Shown: positions 10,508 to 22,371, counted from the first letter of the stretch. The stretch is DNA of 64,000 nucleotides from Pseudomonas benzenivorans (GCF_033547155.1 NZ_CP137892.1:4436625-4500624), one strand, 5' to 3'. A program made the numbers and translations. Notes: a model not told the origin generated them from the letters alone.

Positions 10508-12079
10508 ATGCCGTTACCCAACCGCCAGACCCTGCTGCCCTTCCTCAGATGGCTGCCCAACACCAGCCGCCGCAGCCTCGGCAACGACCTGCTGGTGGGC
10601 CTGAGCGGCGCCATCCTGGCCCTGCCGCAATCCATCGCCTACGCCCTGATCGCCGGCCTGCCGGCCGAATACGGCCTGTATGCGGCCATAGTGCCGGTGA
10701 TCATCGCCTGCCTGTGGGGCTCGTCCTGGCACCTGATCTGCGGGCCGACCGCGGCGATCGCCATCGTCATCTTCACCAGCGTCAGCCCCTTCGCCGCCCC
10801 CGGCAGCGACGAGTTCATCGCCCGGGTGCTGCTGCTGACCTTCGTCGCCGGGCTGTTCCAGTGGCTGCTCGGCCTGCTGCGCTTCGGCGCCCTGGTCAAC
10901 TTCGTGTCCCATTCGGTGGTGCTCGGCTTCACCCTCGGCGCCGCCGTGGTCATCGCCTTGGGCCAGCTGCCCAACCTGCTGGGCATCAACGTGCCGAGCC
11001 AGGCCACGGCCCTGGCCACCCTGCTGAATATCGGCGAACACCTGCCGGAGACCGACTGGCGCGCCCTGGGCCTGGCCCTGTTCACCCTCGGCCTGAGCCT
11101 GCTGATCCGCCGGCTGTGGCCACGCCTGCCGGCGCTGTTGCTGGGCCTGGTCGGCGGCAGCCTGGTGGTCCTGCTGCTGCCGGAGCGGCTGACCGCCGGC
11201 ATCGCCCTGGTCAGCGCCTTCGAGGGCCGGCTGCCGCCCTTCAGCCCGCTGCAGTTCGACCTGACCAGCCTGCTGCAACTGCTGCCGGCGGCGGTGGCCT
11301 GCGGCATGCTCGGCCTGGTCACCAGCCTGTCGATCGCCCGCGCCCTGGCCGGCAAGTCCCAGCAGTTCCTCGACGCCAACCAGGAGGTGCGCGCCCAGGG
11401 CCTGTCCAACCTGGTCGGCCCCTGGTTCTCCGGCTTCCTCTCGGCCGGCTCCTTCACCCGCTCGGCGCTGAACCTGCAGGCCGGCGCCCGCTCGCCCCTG
11501 GCCGGGGTGTGCTCCGCGCTGCTGGTGGCGCTGTTCGCCCTGTTCGGCGCCCGCCTGATCGCGCTGATCCCGCTGCCGTCCATGGCCGCCGGCATCCTGC
11601 TGATCTGCTGGGGCCTGGTGGACATCGCCGGCGCGCGGTCGCTGTTCCGGGTCAGCCGCGCGGAGTTCCTGGTGATGGCCCTGACCCTGCTGGCGACCCT
11701 GCTGCTGGAGTTGCAGACGGCGATCTACGCCGGGGTGCTGGCCTCGCTGTTCTTCTACCTCAAGCGCACCTCGCAGCCGCGGGTGAAGTTCTGGCAGGAG
11801 GGCGAGGAGGAGCTGTTGCGGGTCGAGGGTTCGATCTTCTTCGGCGCCTGTCACTACCTGCAGCAGCTGCTGCAGCGCAGCGACGGCGAACGGGTGATCA
11901 TCGACGCCCACCACGTCAACTTCATCGACTACGCCGGGGTGGAGATGCTGCACCAGGAGGCGCGCCGCCTGCAGGCGCAGAACCGCAGCCTGGTGCTGCG
12001 CCGCGCGCGCCCCCAGGTGATCGAGGAGATCCACAAGCTCGAAGGCGCCGAGCGCTGTCCGGTGCTGTTCGAGGACTGA
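10508..12079 (+). CDS. SulP-family sulfate/anion transporter with STAS domain
   Basis: 523 residues. N-terminal SulP transport domain of 10-14 membrane segments (about 25-415), with the SulP signature region near ALPQSIAYALIAGLPAEYGLY. A cytoplasmic STAS domain follows (about 430-520: RVEGSIFFGACHYLQQLL, VIIDAHHVNFIDYAGVEML). Start 10508 begins MPLPNRQTLLPF; an upstream ATG would lie inside the hairpin repeat. Its place after betC and choX suggests handling of sulfate released from choline sulfate, or of choline sulfate itself. SulP proteins also move bicarbonate or other anions, so substrate is uncertain. Confidence 0.85.
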   Translation: MPLPNRQTLLPFLRWLPNTSRRSLGNDLLVGLSGAILALPQSIAYALIAGLPAEYGLYAAIVPVIIACLWGSSWHLICGPTAAIAIVIFTSVSPFAAPGSDEFIARVLLLTFVAGLFQWLLGLLRFGALVNFVSHSVVLGFTLGAAVVIALGQLPNLLGINVPSQATALATLLNIGEHLPETDWRALGLALFTLGLSLLIRRLWPRLPALLLGLVGGSLVVLLLPERLTAGIALVSAFEGRLPPFSPLQFDLTSLLQLLPAAVACGMLGLVTSLSIARALAGKSQQFLDANQEVRAQGLSNLVGPWFSGFLSAGSFTRSALNLQAGARSPLAGVCSALLVALFALFGARLIALIPLPSMAAGILLICWGLVDIAGARSLFRVSRAEFLVMALTLLATLLLELQTAIYAGVLASLFFYLKRTSQPRVKFWQEGEEELLRVEGSIFFGACHYLQQLLQRSDGERVIIDAHHVNFIDYAGVEMLHQEARRLQAQNRSLVLRRARPQVIEEIHKLEGAERCPVLFED

Positions 12080-12084
12080 AGCCC

Positions 12085-12159
12085 AGAGTGCGCCATGGGC
12101 ACCAGAACCGCGCCAGCCCAGCCGCGCGTGCCGCTGAGTCGGTGCGCGGGGCGCACCCT
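12085..12159. repeat. 75-bp intergenic inverted repeat
   Basis: Terminal arms AGAGTGCGCC (12085-12094) and GGCGCACCCT (12150-12159) match in 9 of 10 positions, and an inner perfect hairpin GGTGCGC-GGG-GCGCACC (12141-12157) uses the right end. It fills the gap between the convergent sulP and aroE genes and may also end transcription. Same size class as the elements at 15073 and 27730. Confidence 0.6.
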
Positions 12160-12165
12160 AGGGAA

Positions 12166-12989
12166 TCAGGCCTGTTGCAACTGGCGACGCAGCTCGGCCA
12201 GCACCGGCGCACTGTCCGGGCGCACGCCGCGCCACAGGCAGAAGGCCTCGGCGGCCTGCTCCACCAGCATGCCCAGGCCGTCGATCGTGCGCGCCGCGCC
12301 CTGTTCGGCGGCCCAGGCATTGAAGGCGGTGGCCTGGCGGGCGTACATCATGTCGTAGCAAATCGTCCGACCAGGGGCGATCAGGCTCGCGGCGATCGGC
12401 GGCAGCTCGCCGGCCAGGCTGGCCGAGGTGCCGTTGACGATCAGGTCCACCGGCGCATCGATCCAGTCGAAGCCGCTGGCCACCAACGGGCCCAGGTCGG
12501 CGAACTCAGCGGCCAGCTGTTCGGCCTTGGCCACGGTGCGGTTGGCGATCACCAGGACCGCAGGCTGCTGCGCCAGCAGCGGCTCGAGCACGCCGCGCAC
12601 CGCACCGCCGGCACCGAGCAGGAGGATGCGCTTGCCGCGCAGCTCCAGGCCGGCGTTGACCCTCAGGTCGCGCACCAGGCCGGCGCCGTCGGTGTTGTCG
12701 CCCAGCAGACTACCGTCCTCGCGCTTGCTCAGGGTGTTGACCGCGCCGGCGCGGCGGGCCCGCTCGCTCAGCGCATCGGCCAGTTGGAAGGCCTGCTCCT
12801 TGAACGGCACGGTGACGTTGGCACCACGCCCCTCGGCGAAGAAGGCCCGGGCGAAGCCGGCGAAGTCGTCCAGCGGCGCCAGCAACGCCTCGTAGCTCAG
12901 CGGCTGGCCGGTCTGGGCGGCGAACAGGCGGTGGATCAGCGGCGACTTGCTGTGGCCGATGGGGTTGCCGAAGACGCCGTAGCGGTCCA

Positions 12990-12990
<1 letters not shown>
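12166..12990 (-). CDS. aroE: Shikimate dehydrogenase (NADP+)
   Basis: 274 residues. Reduces 3-dehydroshikimate to shikimate in aromatic amino acid synthesis. The shikimate-binding motif [10 protein letters not shown] is at residues 8-17, NVTVPFKE carries the catalytic lysine, and NTDGAGL carries the catalytic aspartate. The NADP site is GAGGAVRG with the NRT motif downstream (ANRTVAKA), diagnostic for NADP preference. Its ATG overlaps the hemF TGA by one base (TGATG), so the two are translationally coupled. Confidence 0.97.
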
Positions 12991-13931
<941 letters not shown>

Positions 13932-14093
13932 TCAAGCCGGCGCAGCGGCCGGCGAAGTCGGCGGCCAGCATAACATTTGCCCGTGCCACCCCGCAGTTGA
14001 CGCCGGTCAATGGGCAGGATTGGATAGGCCTCTGCGCGGACCGACGGCAGCAGCCCGATCGGCTCCGGCGCCTTCTTCGTTCAGGAGCCCGAT

Positions 14094-15071
14094 ATGGCCA
14101 AGCGTATCCAGTTCAGTCGTCACGGCGGCCCAGAAGTCCTCGAATACCTCGACTACCAGCCCGCCGCCCCCGGCCCCCACGAGGTGCGGGTGCAGAATCG
14201 GGCGATCGGCCTGAACTTCATCGACACCTACTACCGCAGCGGCCTGTATCCGCCACCGGCGCTGCCGTCCGGCCTGGGCACCGAGGGCGCGGGCATCGTC
14301 GAGGCGGTGGGCGCGCAGGTCGAACAGTTCCAGGTCGGCGACCGCGTGGCCTATGCCACCGGCCCCCTCGGCGCCTACAGCGAGCTGCACGTGCTGCCGG
14401 CCAGCAAGCTGGTCAAGCTGCCGGAGGCGATCGGCTTCGAACAGGCCGCCGCCGTCATGCTCAAGGGCCTCACGGTGCAGTACCTGCTGCGCCAGACCTT
14501 CGCCCTCCAGGGCGGCGAAACCATCCTGTTCCATGCCGCAGCCGGCGGCGTCGGCTCCTTCGCCTGCCAGTGGGCCAAGGCCCTGGGGGTCAAGCTGATC
14601 GGCACCGTCAGTTCCCCGCAGAAGGCGGCGCGGGCGATGGAGCAGGGCGCCTGGGCGTGCATCGACTACAGCCGCGAGAACGTCGCACAGCGGGTGCTGG
14701 AGCTGACCGACGGGCAGAAGTGCCCGGTGGTCTACGACGGCGTCGGCAAGGACACCTGGGAGACCTCGCTGGACTGCGTCGCCCCGCGCGGCCTGCTGGT
14801 CAGCTTCGGCAACGCCTCCGGCGCGGTCACCGGGGTCAACCTGGGCATCCTGGCGCAGAAGGGCTCGCTGTACGTCACCCGCCCGACCCTGGCCGGCTAC
14901 GCCGATACCCCGCAGCGCCTGCAGGCCATGGCCGACGAGCTGTTCGCCATGATCACCAGCGGCCGGCTCAAGGTGGAGATCGGCAGCCGCCATGCGCTGC
15001 AGGACGCCGCCCAGGCGCAGACCGCCCTGAGCGCGCGGCAGACCACCGGCTCGACCATTCTGCTGCCGTAA
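14094..15071 (+). CDS. qor: NADPH:quinone oxidoreductase (zinc-free MDR)
   Basis: 325 residues of the zeta-crystallin-like medium-chain dehydrogenase family. It carries the GroES-like N-terminal half with GLNFIDTYYRSGLYP and GTEGAGIVEAVG, and the Rossmann half with the NADPH loop AAAGGVGSFACQWAKALG. The family signature HAAAGGVG is intact, and the structural zinc cysteines of alcohol dehydrogenases are absent. AGGAG precedes the ATG by 8 bases. Transcribed divergently from hemF, alone, and followed directly by a 76-bp inverted repeat. Confidence 0.95.
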   Translation: MAKRIQFSRHGGPEVLEYLDYQPAAPGPHEVRVQNRAIGLNFIDTYYRSGLYPPPALPSGLGTEGAGIVEAVGAQVEQFQVGDRVAYATGPLGAYSELHVLPASKLVKLPEAIGFEQAAAVMLKGLTVQYLLRQTFALQGGETILFHAAAGGVGSFACQWAKALGVKLIGTVSSPQKAARAMEQGAWACIDYSRENVAQRVLELTDGQKCPVVYDGVGKDTWETSLDCVAPRGLLVSFGNASGAVTGVNLGILAQKGSLYVTRPTLAGYADTPQRLQAMADELFAMITSGRLKVEIGSRHALQDAAQAQTALSARQTTGSTILLP

Positions 15072-15072
15072 A

Positions 15073-15148
15073 TTGCAGGATGGGTTACGGCACGACAGGG
15101 ATCGCTTGCTGCCGGTGACAGACGATCTGTGCGCCTGACCCACCCTGC
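15073..15148. repeat. 76-bp intergenic inverted repeat
   Basis: Arms GCAGGATGGGTTA (15073-15085) and TGACCCACCCTGC (15136-15148) pair with two mismatches. It lies between the convergent qor and tsaC genes and begins one base after the qor stop. The middle is not repeated elsewhere in the window; the ends match the other family members. Confidence 0.6.
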
Positions 15149-15162
15149 GCATCCGGACAGGC

Positions 15163-15720
15163 TCAGGCCGGCCGGATCACCTCGCCACTGCGCAGGTCGC
15201 GGATCAGGCTGGGATTCCGGCGCCCGCCCAGGGCGCCGCCGAGCACCTTGTCCAGCTGCCGCGGGAAGTACTGCTCGACCCGCAGGCGAGTGCGCGCCGC
15301 CGGCCGCCCGGCGGGGTTGGCCGAGGTCGACACCAGCGGGCCAGTGAGGGCACACAGGGCCCGCACCAGGGGATGGTCGCTGACCCGCAGGGCCACGCTG
15401 GCATGGCGGCCGCTGATCCATTCCGGCAGACGCTGCTGGTGCGGCACCAGCCAGGTGTGCGGCCCCGGCCAGCTGCCGGCCAGGCGCTGCTGCCAGACCT
15501 CCGGCAGATCCTCGAGGAGGAAGTCGAACTGCTCGATGCAGTCGGCCACCAGGATCAGGCCCTTGTCCACCGGCCGTTCCTTGAGCGCCAGCAGGCGCTC
15601 AACCGCCAGCTCGTCCCAGGGGTCGCAGCCCAAGCCCCATACCGCCTCGGTGGGGTAGGCGATGACGCCGCCCTGGCGCACCACCCGCGCCGCCTGTTGC
15701 ACCTGCCACTTGCTACCCAT
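15163..15720 (-). CDS. tsaC: Threonylcarbamoyl-AMP synthase
   Basis: 185 residues, the usual length of bacterial TsaC/YrdC proteins without the Sua5 extension. It makes threonylcarbamoyl-AMP from threonine, bicarbonate and ATP for t6A37 modification of ANN-decoding tRNAs. Motifs: [39 protein letters not shown], and [12 protein letters not shown]. Start 15720 has GGAG 9 bases upstream; a longer in-frame reading upstream crosses dprA and is not real. It follows dprA by 74 bases on the same strand, the usual Pseudomonas order. Confidence 0.96.
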   Translation of the reverse strand: MGSKWQVQQAARVVRQGGVIAYPTEAVWGLGCDPWDELAVERLLALKERPVDKGLILVADCIEQFDFLLEDLPEVWQQRLAGSWPGPHTWLVPHQQRLPEWISGRHASVALRVSDHPLVRALCALTGPLVSTSANPAGRPAARTRLRVEQYFPRQLDKVLGGALGGRRNPSLIRDLRSGEVIRPA

Positions 15721-15794
15721 CCACCGCTCTCCACCTGACGACTTCGACGCAGTGTATCCTCGCCTGCCGCCGCTTGCGCAAGCCTCGCCATGCC

Positions 15795-16907
15795 TCAGTC
15801 GGCACGTCCCACCCAGCGACCGCCTTCGCGAGCGATACGCCCCTCCAACTCCAGCTCGGTCAAGGCGGCCAGGACCTCGGACAGCGGCCAGCCACTGGCC
15901 GCAGCCAGGGCCTCGCTGCTGTGCGGGGCGGCGTGCAGCAGGTCGAGCAAGGGGTGGGGCTGACGCTCCGGCGCACCCGGCTCGGCGGCACCGGGCAGCG
16001 GCGCCTGCCAGCCGCGCAGGGCCTCGAGGATGTGCTCGATGCTTTCCACCAGGGTGGCGCCTTCGCGGATCAACTGGTGACAGCCGCGCGCCCCGGGATG
16101 GTGGATGGAGCCGGGAATCGCATACACCTCGCGGCCCTGCTCGGCGGCCAGACGGGCGGTGATCAGCGAACCGCTGGAGGGACTGGCCTCGACCACCAGC
16201 ACGCCGAGGGACAGGCCGCTGATGATGCGGTTGCGCCGGGGAAAGTTGCTGGCCTGGGGCGGACAATCCAGGGGCAGCTCGGAGACCAGGGCGCCACCGC
16301 ACTCGACGATCTCCGCCGCCAGTCGCTCGTGCCGCGCCGGGTAGATGTGCCCCAGGCCGGTGCCCAGCACCGCGACGGTCTTGCCGCCGGCCTCCAGCGC
16401 CCCCCGGTGAGCGGCGCCATCGATGCCCAGAGCCAAACCACTGGTGATCACGAAGCCGCCGCCGGCCAGGCAGCGGGCGAAGCTGCGGGCACAGTCCAGG
16501 CCGGGCCGCGAGGCGCGGCGACTGCCGACCATGGCCAGTTGCGGCCGCTCGAGCAGGCCGGGATCGCCGGCGACGAACAACAGCGGCGGGGCGTCGCCCA
16601 GTTCGGCGAGCAAGCCCGGATAGGCCGGGTCGTCCCACATCAGCAGATGGTGCTCGGGCGCGTCCAGCCAGGCCAGGGCGGCGGCGGCACGCTCGCGCAC
16701 CTCGGCGCTGCGCCGGGCTTCGGCACAGGCCGCCGGCAGGCCCAGGGCCCGCCAGGCACTGGCCGGGGCGCTGAGGGCGGCGGCGGCACTGTCGAAGGCC
16801 GCCAGCAACTTGCGAAAACGCCGCGGCCCCAGCTCCGGCAGGGCATGCAGGCGCAAACGGGCTTCGCATTCGGCGGGAGACATGCGGGGACTGAAAGATT
16901 GCGACAT
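15795..16907 (-). CDS. dprA: DNA-processing protein DprA
   Basis: 370 residues. Binds incoming single-stranded DNA during transformation and loads RecA. It has an N-terminal SAM-like helical region, then the Rossmann-fold DprA core (about residues 115-300: [68 protein letters not shown] kept in pieces across the fold), then a C-terminal winged helix. Start 16907 has AAGGA 8 bases upstream; an ATG three codons earlier overlaps that ribosome site. A strong terminator separates it from the LysM gene upstream. Confidence 0.95.
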   Translation of the reverse strand: MSQSFSPRMSPAECEARLRLHALPELGPRRFRKLLAAFDSAAAALSAPASAWRALGLPAACAEARRSAEVRERAAAALAWLDAPEHHLLMWDDPAYPGLLAELGDAPPLLFVAGDPGLLERPQLAMVGSRRASRPGLDCARSFARCLAGGGFVITSGLALGIDGAAHRGALEAGGKTVAVLGTGLGHIYPARHERLAAEIVECGGALVSELPLDCPPQASNFPRRNRIISGLSLGVLVVEASPSSGSLITARLAAEQGREVYAIPGSIHHPGARGCHQLIREGATLVESIEHILEALRGWQAPLPGAAEPGAPERQPHPLLDLLHAAPHSSEALAAASGWPLSEVLAALTELELEGRIAREGGRWVGRAD

Positions 16908-16960
16908 GCTGATCATCCTTGATCGGTCGCGCCGCGCTGACGGCAGCTAGCGGCAGGCAG

Positions 16961-16990
16961 AAAAAAGCCCCGCCTTGGCGGGGCTTTTTT
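16961..16990 (-). terminator. Rho-independent terminator after the LysM gene
   Basis: AAAAAAGCCCCGCC, a short TT turn, GGCGGGGC and six T. It lies 4 bases beyond the LysM gene stop and insulates dprA-tsaC. The A and T tracts on both sides allow function on either strand. Confidence 0.92.
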
Positions 16991-16993
16991 CTG

Positions 16994-18019
16994 TTAGGGG
17001 TTGCGGACCTTGTCCAGTACCGCCAGTTGGCGGGTGGCGCCGAGCACCAGGCCATAGCTGAGCTTGTCGTAGGTGCGGAACACCATCAGCAGGCCGGCAC
17101 GCTCATCGGGAATCTTCACCGCCTCGCCGGTAACCCGGTCGCGCACGGTTTCCCCGGTCTTGTACACCGCCAGCACGTTGCCCACTTCCAGGCCGTCACG
17201 GGCGCCCTTGTTCAGGGTGACCACGTCGAACTGGCCGATCTGGGTCACGCCGCGCGGCACGTCGAGAATCAGGCCGTTAATCGGGTTGGCCGGCTCGCTG
17301 GGCATGAAGGTCGAGTTGATCGCCCGCTCCTCGGTGGGGAACAGGCGGTCGCCCAGGCGCACTTCCTGGGTCGAGCGGGTCAGGTTCATGGTGCCGATGT
17401 CGCCTTCCTCGGCGACTATCTCGCCGCCACCGATGTCGTCGGCGTTGATCCCGAGGAACTCCTGGGTCTCCGGGTCGACATAGGTCTTGCCCTGGCGGAA
17501 GATGCCGTACACCGGCGCGCTCTCGTCGAACTGGCCGCGGGCGTAGACGCGGTCGCCGGCGCCGCTGACCACGCGCTCGGCGTTGCCGGCGACCACATAG
17601 GGCGCCCCCTGGAACTGCTCCGGGGTATCGACGATGCGGTTGCTCAGCAGGAAGCTGTTGATCGCCTCCAGCGGAATGGTCGGGATGGCCTCGGCCATCG
17701 GCGTGACGCGCACCTTGGGCGACAGCTTGATGGTGCCGCGCGACTCGCCGCGATTGAGCACCAGACGCGGCTGGCCGTCGACGTAGACCAGGCTCAGTTC
17801 ATCGCCGGGATAGATGAGGTGAGGGTTTTCCACCTGGGGGTTGGCGTGCCAGATCTCCGGCCACTTCCACGGCTGACTGAGGAATCGGCCGGAAATGTCC
17901 CAGAGGGTATCGCCCTTGACCACGGTGTAACGGTCGGGGTGACCTTCCTTGAGCTGCACTTCGGCCTGGGCCAAGCCGCCTGCGGCGAGCAGCAGCAGGG
18001 CGAGTAGTGATTTCCTCAT
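16994..18019 (-). CDS. LysM peptidoglycan-binding exported protein
   Basis: 341 residues. Signal peptide at residues 1-19 ([19 protein letters not shown]). One LysM domain at about 29-80 ([17 protein letters not shown], then [13 protein letters not shown]), which binds glycan strands. The rest is a conserved Pseudomonas/proteobacterial region of unknown job with several beta-rich segments. Start 18019 has AAAGGGA 9 bases upstream and begins the signal peptide. Always found next to dprA and def in related genomes as I recall, suggesting a cell-envelope structural role; no catalytic domain is visible. Confidence 0.9.
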   Translation of the reverse strand: MRKSLLALLLLAAGGLAQAEVQLKEGHPDRYTVVKGDTLWDISGRFLSQPWKWPEIWHANPQVENPHLIYPGDELSLVYVDGQPRLVLNRGESRGTIKLSPKVRVTPMAEAIPTIPLEAINSFLLSNRIVDTPEQFQGAPYVVAGNAERVVSGAGDRVYARGQFDESAPVYGIFRQGKTYVDPETQEFLGINADDIGGGEIVAEEGDIGTMNLTRSTQEVRLGDRLFPTEERAINSTFMPSEPANPINGLILDVPRGVTQIGQFDVVTLNKGARDGLEVGNVLAVYKTGETVRDRVTGEAVKIPDERAGLLMVFRTYDKLSYGLVLGATRQLAVLDKVRNP

Positions 18020-18174
18020 ACGGTGAATCCCTTTATTATGTGTCTTCACGTGGAGCGCCCTAGCGCCGCGACTGAAACCCAGTGAAACAGCGGCGTGAAG
18101 CCGTTTTTCAATGCTGCTCATCATCTTAGCAGCGGATTTTGACTTTATTCCACAAGTGCATCACAAACCCAATT

Positions 18175-18681
18175 ATGGCCATCCTGAACATCCTCGAATT
18201 CCCCGATCCGCGCCTGCGCACCATCGCCAAGCCGGTGGACGTGGTCGATGACGCCCTGCGCCAGCTGATCGACGACATGTTCGAAACCATGTACGAAGCC
18301 CCGGGCATCGGCCTCGCCGCGACCCAGGTCAACGTGCACAAGCGGGTGGTGGTGATGGACCTGTCGGAAGACCGTTCCGAGCCGCGGGTGTTCATCAACC
18401 CCGAGTTCGAAACCCTGACCGACGAGATGGACCAGTACCAGGAAGGCTGCCTCTCGGTACCGGGCTTCTACGAGAACGTCGACCGCCCGCAGAAGGTCAA
18501 GATCAAGGCCCTGGACCGCGATGGCCAACCCTTCGAGCTGATCGCCGAAGGCCTGCTGGCGGTATGCATCCAGCACGAATGCGACCACCTCAACGGCAAG
18601 CTGTTCGTCGACTACCTGTCGACCCTGAAACGCGACCGCATCAAGAAGAAGCTGGAAAAGCAACACCGCCAGCGGGCGTGA
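18175..18681 (+). CDS. def: Peptide deformylase
   Basis: 168 residues. Removes the N-formyl group from new proteins. All three motifs are present: [16 protein letters not shown] (metal-ligand Cys) and HECDHLNG (two metal-ligand His and catalytic Glu). Start at 18175 gives the standard [16 protein letters not shown] terminus. No good Shine-Dalgarno precedes it, and a TTG 12 codons upstream is an alternative. Transcribed divergently from the LysM gene and followed by a terminator, then fmt. Confidence 0.97.
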   Translation: MAILNILEFPDPRLRTIAKPVDVVDDALRQLIDDMFETMYEAPGIGLAATQVNVHKRVVVMDLSEDRSEPRVFINPEFETLTDEMDQYQEGCLSVPGFYENVDRPQKVKIKALDRDGQPFELIAEGLLAVCIQHECDHLNGKLFVDYLSTLKRDRIKKKLEKQHRQRA

Positions 18682-18695
18682 CCCACGACTCATAC

Positions 18696-18722
18696 AAAGG
18701 CTTGCCGCGGCAAGCCTTTTTC
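18696..18722 (+). terminator. Rho-independent terminator between def and fmt
   Basis: AAAGGCTTGCC-GC-GGCAAGCC followed by five T. Partial readthrough is likely needed if def, fmt and rsmB share a promoter, since fmt begins 15 bases later and no clear separate promoter is visible. Confidence 0.85.
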
Positions 18723-18736
18723 TTTAGCGAGAGCCC

Positions 18737-19681
18737 ATGACTGAAGCACTGCGCATCGTCTTCGCCGGCACCCCGGAATTCGCCGCCGAGCACCTCAAGA
18801 CCCTGCTCGACACCCCGCACCAGATAGTCGCCGTCTACAGCCAGCCGGACCGCCCGGCCGGGCGTGGGCACAAGCTCACGCCCAGCCCGGTCAAGCAACT
18901 GGCGCTGCAGCACGCTATCCCCGTCTACCAGCCGCAGAGCCTGCGCGACCCGGCGGCCCAGGCCGAACTGGCGGCGCTGGCGCCCGACCTGATGGTGGTG
19001 GTGGCCTACGGCCTGATCCTGCCGCAGGCGGTGCTCGACATCCCGCGCCTGGGCTGCATCAACAGCCACGCCTCGCTGCTGCCGCGCTGGCGCGGTGCCG
19101 CGCCCATCCAGCGCGCCATCGAAGCCGGCGACGACGAGAGCGGGGTGACGGTGATGCGCATGGAGGCCGGCCTGGACACCGGGCCGATGCTGCTCAAGGT
19201 CGGCACGCCCATCGCCGCCGACGACACCGGCGGCAGCCTGCACGACCGTCTCGCCGTCCTCGGCCCCCGGGCCGTGGTCGAGGCCATCGCCGGCCTGGCC
19301 GATGGCACGCTGGCCGGCGAAGAGCAGGACGACGGCCTGGCCACCTACGCACACAAGCTGAACAAGGACGAGGCGCGCCTCGACTGGACGCGTCCGGCAG
19401 AGGAACTGGAACGCCTGATCCGCGCCTTCAACCCCTGGCCGATCTGCCACAGCACGCTCGACGCTGCACCGCTCAAGGTCCTCGCCGCCCAGCTGGCGGA
19501 CGGCCGCGGCGCACCGGGGCAGATACTCGCCGCGAGCAAGGACGGCCTGACGGTCGCCTGTGGCGAGGCGGCCCTGCGCTTGACCCGCCTGCAGCTGCCG
19601 GGGGGCAAGGCCCTGGACTTCGCCGACCTGTACAACAGCCGCCGCGAGCAGTTCGCCATCGGCGCGGTGCTCGGCCAGTGA
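18737..19681 (+). CDS. fmt: Methionyl-tRNA formyltransferase
   Basis: 314 residues. Formylates initiator Met-tRNA using 10-formyl-tetrahydrofolate, the partner reaction of def. The N-terminal formyl transferase fold has the catalytic Asn/His pair in [18 protein letters not shown] and the aspartate in [11 protein letters not shown]. The C-terminal tRNA-binding OB domain starts near residue 205. The TGA stop overlaps the GTG start of rsmB by 4 bases. Confidence 0.98.
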   Translation: MTEALRIVFAGTPEFAAEHLKTLLDTPHQIVAVYSQPDRPAGRGHKLTPSPVKQLALQHAIPVYQPQSLRDPAAQAELAALAPDLMVVVAYGLILPQAVLDIPRLGCINSHASLLPRWRGAAPIQRAIEAGDDESGVTVMRMEAGLDTGPMLLKVGTPIAADDTGGSLHDRLAVLGPRAVVEAIAGLADGTLAGEEQDDGLATYAHKLNKDEARLDWTRPAEELERLIRAFNPWPICHSTLDAAPLKVLAAQLADGRGAPGQILAASKDGLTVACGEAALRLTRLQLPGGKALDFADLYNSRREQFAIGAVLGQ

Positions 19682-20988
19682 ACCCGCGCCTGGCCGCCGC
19701 CCGCGCCCTGGCCAGCGTGCTCGGCGGCAAGGCCTCCCTGGGCAGCAGCCTGCCGCCGCTGCTGGACAAGGTCGCGCCGCGCGACCGCGGCCTGGCCCAG
19801 GATCTGGCGTTCGGCACCGCCCGCTGGCAACCGCGCCTGGCCCTGCTGGCGGACAAGCTGTTGCAGAAACCCTTCAAGGCCACCGATCGCGACCTCGAAG
19901 CCCTGCTGCTGATCGGCCTGTACCAGTTGTTCTACACGCGCATCCCGGCCCACGCGGCAATCGGCGAGACTGTGGGCTGCGCCGACAAGCTGAAGAAGTC
20001 CTCGGCCAAGGGCCTGCTCAATGCCGTGCTGCGCAACGCCCAGCGCGAAGGCGAGACCATCATCGCCAGCCTCGACCGCGACCCGGTGCTGCACAGCGCC
20101 CATCCGCGCTGGCTGCAGAAGGCCCTGAAAGCCCACTGGCCCGAGCACTGGCAGGCCATCTGCGCGGCCAACAACGCCCATCCGCCGTTGATCCTGCGGG
20201 TCAACCGGCGCCATGCCAGCCGCGATGACTACCTGACCGAATTGCGCGCGGCGGGGATCGAAGCCGAGCTCTGTGCCTACAGCCGCGACGGTATCCGCCT
20301 GCTCCAGGCCTGCGACGTGACCGGCCTGCCGGGCTTTGCCGAAGGCCGGGTCAGCGTGCAGGACGAAGCCGCCCAGCTGGCTGCCGAGCTGCTCGAGCTG
20401 GCCCCGGGACAGCGCGTGCTGGATGCCTGCTGCGCGCCGGGCGGCAAGACCTGCCACCTGCTCGAAGCCCAGCCGGAGCTGGCCGCGGTGGTGGCGGTGG
20501 ACCTGGAGGAAAAGCGCCTGGTGCGGGTGCGCGAAAATCTCGGGCGCCTCGGCCTGCAGGCCGAGCTGATCGCCGCCGATGCGCGCGCGGTCGACGCCTG
20601 GTGGGACGGTCAGACCTTCCAGCGCATCCTGCTGGATGCGCCCTGTTCGGCCACCGGGGTGATCCGCCGTCATCCGGACATCAAGCTGACCCGCCAGGCC
20701 GCGGACATCCCCGCCCTGGCCCAGTTGCAGGGCGAGCTGCTGGACGCCCTGTGGCCGACCCTGGCGGTCGGCGGCATCCTGCTCTACGCCACCTGTTCGA
20801 CCCTGCCGACGGAGAACACCGAGGTGATCGCCGCCTTCCTCGCCCGTACCCCCGGTGCCCGCGAGCTGGCCATCGCCGGGCCCTTCGGCCTGCAACAGCC
20901 CCACGGCCGCCAACTGCTCGCCCAGACGGACGGCCATGACGGCTTCTACTATGCCAAGCTGATCAAGATCGCCGCCGCTCGCGGCTGA
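19678..20988 (+). CDS. rsmB: 16S rRNA (cytosine-967-C5)-methyltransferase
   Basis: 436 residues with a GTG start overlapping the fmt stop (GTGA). N-terminal NusB-like RNA-binding domain (1-140), then a SAM-dependent methyltransferase: SAM loop [27 protein letters not shown] carrying the Cys that releases product, and [13 protein letters not shown] carrying the nucleophilic Cys. Methylates C967 in the small-subunit P-site region. The trkA start follows 9 bases after its stop. Confidence 0.97.
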   Translation: MNPRLAAARALASVLGGKASLGSSLPPLLDKVAPRDRGLAQDLAFGTARWQPRLALLADKLLQKPFKATDRDLEALLLIGLYQLFYTRIPAHAAIGETVGCADKLKKSSAKGLLNAVLRNAQREGETIIASLDRDPVLHSAHPRWLQKALKAHWPEHWQAICAANNAHPPLILRVNRRHASRDDYLTELRAAGIEAELCAYSRDGIRLLQACDVTGLPGFAEGRVSVQDEAAQLAAELLELAPGQRVLDACCAPGGKTCHLLEAQPELAAVVAVDLEEKRLVRVRENLGRLGLQAELIAADARAVDAWWDGQTFQRILLDAPCSATGVIRRHPDIKLTRQAADIPALAQLQGELLDALWPTLAVGGILLYATCSTLPTENTEVIAAFLARTPGARELAIAGPFGLQQPHGRQLLAQTDGHDGFYYAKLIKIAAARG

Positions 20989-20997
20989 GGAACAGAG

Positions 20998-22371
20998 ATG
21001 AAGATCATCATTCTCGGCGCCGGCCAGGTCGGTGGCACCCTGGCCGAACACCTGGCCAGCGAGGCCAACGACATCACCGTGGTCGACACCGACAGCGACC
21101 GCCTGCGCGAACTGGGTGACCGTCTGGACATCCGCACGGTGCAGGGCCGCGGCTCGTTTCCCGCGGTGCTGCGCCAGGCCGGCGCCGACGACGCCGACAT
21201 GCTGGTGGCGGTGACCAACAGCGACGAAGTCAACATGATCGCCTGCCAGGTGGCCTACACCCTGTTCCACACCCCGACCAAGATCGCCCGGGTGCGCGAG
21301 GCCGCCTACCTGACCCGCAGCGGCCTGTTCAACAACGAGTCGATCCCGGTGGACGTGCTGATCAGCCCGGAACAGGTGGTGACCAACTACATCAAGCGCC
21401 TGATCGAGTACCCCGGTGCCCTGCAGGTGATCGACTTCGCCGAGGGCAAGGCCCAGCTGGTGGCGGTCCGCGCCTACTACGGCGGCCCGCTGGTCGGTCA
21501 GCAGCTCAAGCAGCTGCGCGAGCACATGCCCAACGTCGACACCCGGGTGGCGGCGATCTTCCGCCGCAACCGGCCGATCATGCCCAAGGGCGATACGGTG
21601 ATCGAGGCCGACGACGAGGTGTTCTTCATCGCCGCCAAGGCCCACATTAGGGCGGTGATGAGCGAGATGCGCCGCCTGGAGGACAGCTACAAGCGGGTGG
21701 TGATCGCTGGCGGCGGGCATATCGGCGAGCGCCTGGCCGAGGCCATCGAGAGCCGCTACCAGGTGAAGATCATCGAGATGAACCCGGCGCGCTGCCGCTA
21801 CCTCTCGGAGAACCTGGACAGCACCGTGGTGCTGCAGGGCAGCGCCTCGGACCGCGACCTGCTGGTGGAGGAAAACATCAACGATGCCGACATCTTCCTG
21901 GCCCTGACCAACGACGACGAGGCCAACATCATGTCCTCGCTGCTGGCCAAGCGCCTCGGCGCGCGCAAGGTGATGACCATCATCAACAACCCGGCCTATG
22001 TCGACCTGGTCCAGGGCGGCGAGATCGACATCGCCATCAGCCCGCAGCTGGCCACCATCGGCACCCTGCTGACCCACGTGCGCCGCGGCGACATCGAGAG
22101 CGTGCACTCGCTGCGCCGCGGCGCGGCCGAGGCCATCGAGGCCATCGCCCACGGCGACGCCAAGTCGAGCAAGGTGGTCGGGCGCATGATTGAGGAGATC
22201 GCCCTGCCGCCGGGCACCACCATAGGCGCGATCATCCGCGACGAGGAGGTGCTGATCGCCCACGACGACACGGTGATCGAGTCCGGCGACCACGTGATCC
22301 TGTTCCTGGTCGACAAGAAATATATCCGTGCGGCGGAAAGCCTGTTCCAGGTCGGGCTAACCTTCTTCTAA
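20998..22371 (+). CDS. trkA: Trk potassium uptake regulatory protein TrkA
   Basis: 457 residues: two tandem RCK units, each a Rossmann NAD-binding domain ([14 protein letters not shown] at residue 6; [14 protein letters not shown] near 238) followed by a TrkA-C ligand domain. It is the cytosolic gating ring of TrkH/TrkG potassium channels encoded elsewhere. Normal length. End of the def-fmt-rsmB-trkA block, though the TPR gene 44 bases on may be cotranscribed. Confidence 0.97.
   Translation: MKIIILGAGQVGGTLAEHLASEANDITVVDTDSDRLRELGDRLDIRTVQGRGSFPAVLRQAGADDADMLVAVTNSDEVNMIACQVAYTLFHTPTKIARVREAAYLTRSGLFNNESIPVDVLISPEQVVTNYIKRLIEYPGALQVIDFAEGKAQLVAVRAYYGGPLVGQQLKQLREHMPNVDTRVAAIFRRNRPIMPKGDTVIEADDEVFFIAAKAHIRAVMSEMRRLEDSYKRVVIAGGGHIGERLAEAIESRYQVKIIEMNPARCRYLSENLDSTVVLQGSASDRDLLVEENINDADIFLALTNDDEANIMSSLLAKRLGARKVMTIINNPAYVDLVQGGEIDIAISPQLATIGTLLTHVRRGDIESVHSLRRGAAEAIEAIAHGDAKSSKVVGRMIEEIALPPGTTIGAIIRDEEVLIAHDDTVIESGDHVILFLVDKKYIRAAESLFQVGLTFF

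Noticed and set aside
19345..22293. Open frame of over 900 codons on the minus strand
   Set aside because: Lies opposite rsmB and trkA, has low-complexity Gly/Leu/Ala/Gln/Val composition typical of antisense frames in GC-rich DNA, and no start signal or domain.
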